Source: Hymenobacter sp. BT188 (lineage in GTDB: Bacteria; Bacteroidota; Bacteroidia; Cytophagales; Hymenobacteraceae). From it: 64,000 nt of DNA. Position 1 is the stretch's first letter. Each line of letters opens with the position of its first letter. The notes beneath the pieces are model-generated. The model did no database searches. It saw nothing but the letters and a program-made list of their open reading frames with translations, and had not been told where the DNA came from. The stretch covers positions 310,001-374,000 of the forward strand of contig NZ_JACSCW010000005.1 in assembly GCF_014333585.1 (NCBI RefSeq), read 5' to 3'. Shown here in pieces: positions 60,017-64,000 of the stretch. The position numbers and the translations under genes were made by a program.

Positions 60017-63000
60017 CTACGAGAGCTTCTGCCGGCGCTGCTCCAAGGCCCGGAGCAACTGCTGTAGTAACTGAATAAGCTGTTTGGTTGCCTTTGCGCT
60101 TTCTTCTGCGAGGGAATCAGAGTCTTCCAACATTTGGATAGGCGTCAGCAAATCGTGGGCATGTAGAACCTTGAGCGAAGGCTTAATCTTGTGCACTAAG
60201 GCGGCAACCTGCGCCCAGTCCGAGGCTTCGGCGGCGGCGGTAAGTTGAGTCACAACCTCTGGGGTATTCTCCAGAAAGGAGTCAAGAATGCTTCGCACGA
60301 ACTTCGTCTGGCCGTGCGCCATCTGGTACAGCTCACTTAAGTCGAATAGAGGCCGTGTGGCCTGCGTCGATGCCTGACGCAAGGCACCCATTTTTTCCAG
60401 CAACTCGGCCTCTTCAAAAGGCTTAGTAAGGCAGTCATCCATGCCGGCGGCCAGGTACTTTTCATTGGCTTTATGGAATGCGTTGGCAGTGAGCGCAATA
60501 ATGGGCGTGCGAGCCCGAACAGAGTCAGCATGCCGCCGGATTTGAGCGGTAACTTCCAGGCCGCTCATGCCGGGCATCTGGATATCCATCAGGATCAAAT
60601 CATAGCGTTGTTCCTCGAACAAACGAAGCGCGGTAGCACCATTGGAAGCTGCATCGACGGCCACCCCATAGTTGGCCAATACCAACTGCGCTACTTGGCG
60701 GTTCACGTCATTGTCCTCCACTAGCAGTACACGCATGCCATGCACTGCCGCCGTAGCGTACTCAAGCTCCGCGTCGGCTTTAGTAGCGACAGTGGTGCCT
60801 TGGGGGGCTTTTTCGAAGGTGAGTGTGAAGCTAAACGTGCTGCCACGTCCCGGCTCACTGCACATTAGCAGGTGCCCGCCCAATTGCTCCACTAAGCTAC
60901 TGCTGATGGTCAGGCCCAAGCCCGTGCCCCCAAATCGGCGCGTCGTATCGGCGTAGGCCTGCGAGAAGCTAGCGAAGATGGCCTCCTGTTTATGAAGGGG
61001 CACGCCCGGGCCCGTATCGCTTACCTGAAAACTGATAGTAACTTCTTTAGCCGTCTCATCTAGTAGTTGGCACGTCAGCGCTACGCTGCCCTTATCAGTA
61101 AACTTGATGCTGTTGCTGAGTAAGTTAAGTAATACTTGCTTGAGTCGATACGGGTCGCTGAGCACCAGTGGCTCGGTGAGGGCAGGAGGTAGTACATCGA
61201 AGCTGATACCTTTCTCGGCTGCCTGAAAAGCGACGGTTTGACCCGCCATTTTCAGGGCCTGGCACAAGTCGAAGGGAGTACGTTCCAGCTCTAGATTTCC
61301 GGAAGTTATTTTGGCTACATCTAGCACGTCGTTTAGCACACCCAGCAAGTGCTGACCGGAGTTGCGAATAATGTCGAGGTACTCGCGCTGTTGAGCGTTC
61401 AGATCCGTACGTGCCAGCAAACCGGCCATGCCCAGCACTCCATTCATAGGTGTGCGGATTTCATGACTCATGTTAGCCAAGAAGTTCTCCCGCGAGCGAG
61501 CTGCTGATTCAGCTACCAGCTTTGCCCGCCGTAGCTCATCCTCGGCCAGTATACGGTCGGTTATATCCTGAGCGTAGGCAATCACATAGGGTAGCTCACC
61601 GGCCTCGGCTACTAAACAGTTGTGATACAGCAAGTAGCGTGGGCCAGAGCTAGCAACCGGCTTTACGCTCACAATGCCCGATACTTCCCGCTGTTGGCGA
61701 AATGCAGCTAGGTAATCGACAAGATCAGCCTCTTGGTCTACTACTAAGCCTTCAGCAAGCGGCCTCCCTACCATGTTACTGACCGCGACGCCCATAAGGC
61801 TTGCCAAAGCTGGGTTGGCAGAAAGAATAACGCCGTCGAGGTCGTGGGTACAGATAAGCGCTTGCGTGTACTGCATTAGGTCGCGATACTGCTTGGCCTT
61901 GCGCTCTAGGGTGTGACGAATGCGCTTTACCTCCGTAATATCCGTGCTGACGGTAAGCACCTGCACCGTGCCCTCGGGGCGGACCAATGGCCGCTTTACT
62001 ACCTGAAAGTGCCGCACCTCGCCGCTAGCCAAGGTAAAGGGCATTTCGGCTGCGTGTTCCCGCCGATTAGCCAATACTCGTCGGTTAAGCACGTTAAGCT
62101 GTTGAATTTCAGTTTCTTCGGGTGATTCCTCGTTCTTCCGCACTCGGGCATGATTGCTCCGACTAGCTAGATCATCAAATGCGGTGTTGGAAAACATAAT
62201 GTTTCCTTCCTCATCATTGACATAGAGCAGGTTAGGAACGGTATCGACTATCTGACGAATAAACTCCTGCTGCTCGCGCACAACCAATTCGCTGCGGCGG
62301 TGCAGCTCTTCGGCTTGATGACGCTCCGTAATGTCGAGGCCGTAAGCCAGCATTAAATGCAGCTCGCCATTGGGATTGAATACCGGCTGGAATCGGCGCA
62401 GGACGTAGCGCGGCTCGTGGTTGCCAACGGTCAACTCTTCCCACGTTACCTGGCCCCGCTCGCGCACAGCTTGTTCAAACATGCGCTGCCGATTCTCGGC
62501 CACGTCGGTGGGCCGCTGGCGGTATGCACAATAGTCTAGATCAGTCCTGCCAATTATCCACTCTCGAATGTCCTGATCTTTAATGCTTACCGGATTGGCA
62601 AACACGTAGCGACCGTGAGCATCGAGTACGGCTATATCGGCGGGCAGCTGATTGAGAACCGCTTCGTAAAACTGCTGTTGCGCCGCCAGCTTCTCTTCTG
62701 CCTGATGGCGGGCTGAGATGTCCAGTCCTGAGCTGACTACCATGCGTAGCGAGCCATCAGGATTAAATACAGGCTGGAAGCTGCGCAATACTTGGATTTG
62801 CCCCCCAGGCTCCAGAAAATTTTCTTCCCAGCTTATGCCCTGGCGCTCTTGGATGGCTTGGGCGAAGTAAGCGTCGCGTAATTCAGCTAAGGCCAGAGGA
62901 CGCTGCCGATACAAACAAGCCTCTTGATTCGTCATGCCCAGCATCTCGCTGCGAGTTATAGGGTCGGGAGCCGCTGTCGGGTTGGCAAATAAGTAGCGGT

Positions 63001-63910
63001 GCTCAGCATCTAGAGCGGCTACGCCAACGGGCAGCTGATTAAGAATAGTTTCGTAGAACTCGCGCTGTTGGGCTAGCTTCTGCTCTGCCTCCCGGCGAGC
63101 CGTAATGTTGGTTAGGTATAAGCTCGCATAGTTCTCGCCAGGCACAGGAGTCACAATGAGCAGATAATGCTCATTTTCTACACTTATATCGCGCTGGTGA
63201 TGAGCAGTTGTACGGAGCGCTATCGTTACCAAGGCTACCAGCTGAGTGCGCAGCTCATTGGGGCCGTCCTGCTTATAGATTTGCGCAAGCTGGTATGCCG
63301 CTGGGTTGGCATACAAGAGCTCCCCGCCGGGCGTAAGGCGCAATATCGGATTCGGGCTTTGCTGAGCCAGCAGAGAAATAGTACTTGCGCGGGCATTGCG
63401 GCGATAACGAATAGTGATGTCGCGGTAGCAAACCAACCGGCCGGCCAGCACGTCATCGAGCACTATGTAGTCGCGCTCCAGCACCCGGCCGTCAGCCAGC
63501 ATTACCTCCTCACTCATCACCGTACGACCAGCCGCTCTTACTGCTTTGGCCCGCGCTAGATAGGCCGCCGGATCGGAGTAGTTATGCTGACTGCGCGCTG
63601 CTATTTCCAAGCCCATAGCTCCATACAGGCTTTCCGGCTCGTCGGGAATACCAAAGAGCTGGCAATAAGGCCGGTTGACTAAAAGCACGCGGCCATCGTT
63701 GTCCACGAGCATTATGCCCATTTTTAGGTTTTGGGCTAATGCCGTCAGCCGCGACTGATGGCGCTGCGCATTGGCCTGGGCAACCTCAAGCTCATACCGT
63801 AGGGCGGCGAGTTCCTGTTCTGCTTCCGCCCGCCGGGTTCGCTCGTGGTGTAATTGGGTGAGCAAAGCTTCTGCAGAGTCGGGAGTGGCCGATAAAGTGG
63901 AAAGGGGCAT
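60017..63910 (-). CDS. PAS-rich hybrid histidine kinase with receiver and HPt domains
   Basis: A soluble 1297-residue sensor. After a coiled coil (residues ~10-60) I see six PAS-like domains. The third and fourth are close tandem duplicates (FYETILNQLPVGVAALD and FYEAVLNQLPADIAVLD; RSFQPVFNPDGSL and RRFQPVFNPNGEL). The HisKA helix reads NFLANMSHEIRTPMNG (His816), followed by HATPase boxes (NLLSNSIKFT, DTGPGVP, GGTGLGLTIS), a receiver with Asp1109 (YDLILMDIQMPGM) and a C-terminal HPt (LVHKIKPSLK). A complete phosphorelay is thus in one chain. The ATG at 63908-63910 is preferred to an upstream TTG. There are no membrane segments, so the signal is probably cytoplasmic. Confidence 0.9.
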   Translation of the reverse strand: MPLSTLSATPDSAEALLTQLHHERTRRAEAEQELAALRYELEVAQANAQRHQSRLTALAQNLKMGIMLVDNDGRVLLVNRPYCQLFGIPDEPESLYGAMGLEIAARSQHNYSDPAAYLARAKAVRAAGRTVMSEEVMLADGRVLERDYIVLDDVLAGRLVCYRDITIRYRRNARASTISLLAQQSPNPILRLTPGGELLYANPAAYQLAQIYKQDGPNELRTQLVALVTIALRTTAHHQRDISVENEHYLLIVTPVPGENYASLYLTNITARREAEQKLAQQREFYETILNQLPVGVAALDAEHRYLFANPTAAPDPITRSEMLGMTNQEACLYRQRPLALAELRDAYFAQAIQERQGISWEENFLEPGGQIQVLRSFQPVFNPDGSLRMVVSSGLDISARHQAEEKLAAQQQFYEAVLNQLPADIAVLDAHGRYVFANPVSIKDQDIREWIIGRTDLDYCAYRQRPTDVAENRQRMFEQAVRERGQVTWEELTVGNHEPRYVLRRFQPVFNPNGELHLMLAYGLDITERHQAEELHRRSELVVREQQEFIRQIVDTVPNLLYVNDEEGNIMFSNTAFDDLASRSNHARVRKNEESPEETEIQQLNVLNRRVLANRREHAAEMPFTLASGEVRHFQVVKRPLVRPEGTVQVLTVSTDITEVKRIRHTLERKAKQYRDLMQYTQALICTHDLDGVILSANPALASLMGVAVSNMVGRPLAEGLVVDQEADLVDYLAAFRQQREVSGIVSVKPVASSGPRYLLYHNCLVAEAGELPYVIAYAQDITDRILAEDELRRAKLVAESAARSRENFLANMSHEIRTPMNGVLGMAGLLARTDLNAQQREYLDIIRNSGQHLLGVLNDVLDVAKITSGNLELERTPFDLCQALKMAGQTVAFQAAEKGISFDVLPPALTEPLVLSDPYRLKQVLLNLLSNSIKFTDKGSVALTCQLLDETAKEVTISFQVSDTGPGVPLHKQEAIFASFSQAYADTTRRFGGTGLGLTISSSLVEQLGGHLLMCSEPGRGSTFSFTLTFEKAPQGTTVATKADAELEYATAAVHGMRVLLVEDNDVNRQVAQLVLANYGVAVDAASNGATALRLFEEQRYDLILMDIQMPGMSGLEVTAQIRRHADSVRARTPIIALTANAFHKANEKYLAAGMDDCLTKPFEEAELLEKMGALRQASTQATRPLFDLSELYQMAHGQTKFVRSILDSFLENTPEVVTQLTAAAEASDWAQVAALVHKIKPSLKVLHAHDLLTPIQMLEDSDSLAEESAKATKQLIQLLQQLLRALEQRRQKLS

Positions 63911-64000
63911 GCGCGGTAATGACGACAGATGGGCGGTCGGTAAAGATACACCTACCGAGGCAGCGGTCAAGGGCAAATTTTAGTACTAAAGCAAGGATTT

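Noticed and set aside
1..64000. tRNA, rRNA, CRISPR, prophage or IS elements
   Set aside because: No cloverleaf-like sequence, regular spaced repeats, transposase, integrase or terminal inverted repeats were recognised.
1..64000. CTAGG as a second iterated word
   Set aside because: A rough count (about 35) is not above what a five-base word gives in 64 kb, so it is not enriched.

Overview
The window looks like a chromosomal stretch of a moderately GC-rich Bacteroidota bacterium of the Cytophagales, most likely Hymenobacter or a close relative. The evidence is the gene content (AttH/CrtC-like lipoprotein, OmpA–PD40 protein, FloA/NfeD, type-3 ProRS, bacterial kynurenine pathway, regulatory-domain protein starting with a Cys-His 'CHENW' module) and several TAnnTTTG -7 boxes, the Bacteroidota promoter element. 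No tRNA, rRNA, CRISPR array, integrase or insertion sequence was seen.

Layout. 1-4.6 kb: 3'-truncated hemA, a divergent sensor kinase, an AttH-like lipoprotein and a frameshifted regulatory-domain gene. 4.8-9.5 kb: amino-acid permease, LpxR-like outer-membrane protein, EamA exporter, SnoaL-like protein. 9.5-18.3 kb: housekeeping genes (dusB, CPBP protease, cdsA, glutamate dehydrogenase, psd, RibD-C-like reductase, msrC, ribD, prmC). 18.4-24.5 kb: a six-gene nucleotide-sugar operon (WbpD-like acetyltransferase, TviB/WbpA-like dehydrogenase, galE, rfbB, wbpP, rfbA) preceded by a good promoter and closed by a strong terminator. 24.6-37.7 kb: chrA, a 2-OG/Fe(II) oxygenase, lipoproteins, an OmpA protein, a CheY-like regulator, nfeD-floA, proS, a Gly/Tyr-rich lipoprotein and a FadL-like barrel. 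37.7-54.4 kb: an apparent envelope-glycosylation region, interrupted by a lipoprotein, a DPP-IV-type peptidase and a TonB-domain lipoprotein. 54.5-59.3 kb: kynurenine genes haaO, kynU and kmo with a membrane protein and alkB between them. 59.5-64 kb: a receiver protein and a large PAS-rich hybrid kinase.

How the genes work together. The 18-24 kb operon makes activated sugars (a TviB/WbpP pair would give UDP-GalNAcA; RmlA/RmlB give dTDP-4-keto-6-deoxyglucose) but contains no glycosyltransferase. The 37-54 kb region holds two GT39 transferases, two GT2 enzymes, two methyltransferases, a large GT-C-like membrane protein and three paralogous lipoproteins of exactly 178 residues. The two regions could feed one cell-surface glycan or glycoprotein system; this is inference.

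Two patterns stand out. First, the short word GGGGGGC, usually T/C-GGGGGG-C-(A/T)-rich, occurs about 52 times by my count in both strands, in all reading frames, between genes, next to promoters and as both arms of four intrinsic terminators. Second, each GT39 gene is divergent from one of the 178-residue lipoprotein genes, and a third copy lies convergent with the second GT39 gene, suggesting a duplicated lipoprotein/GT-C module.
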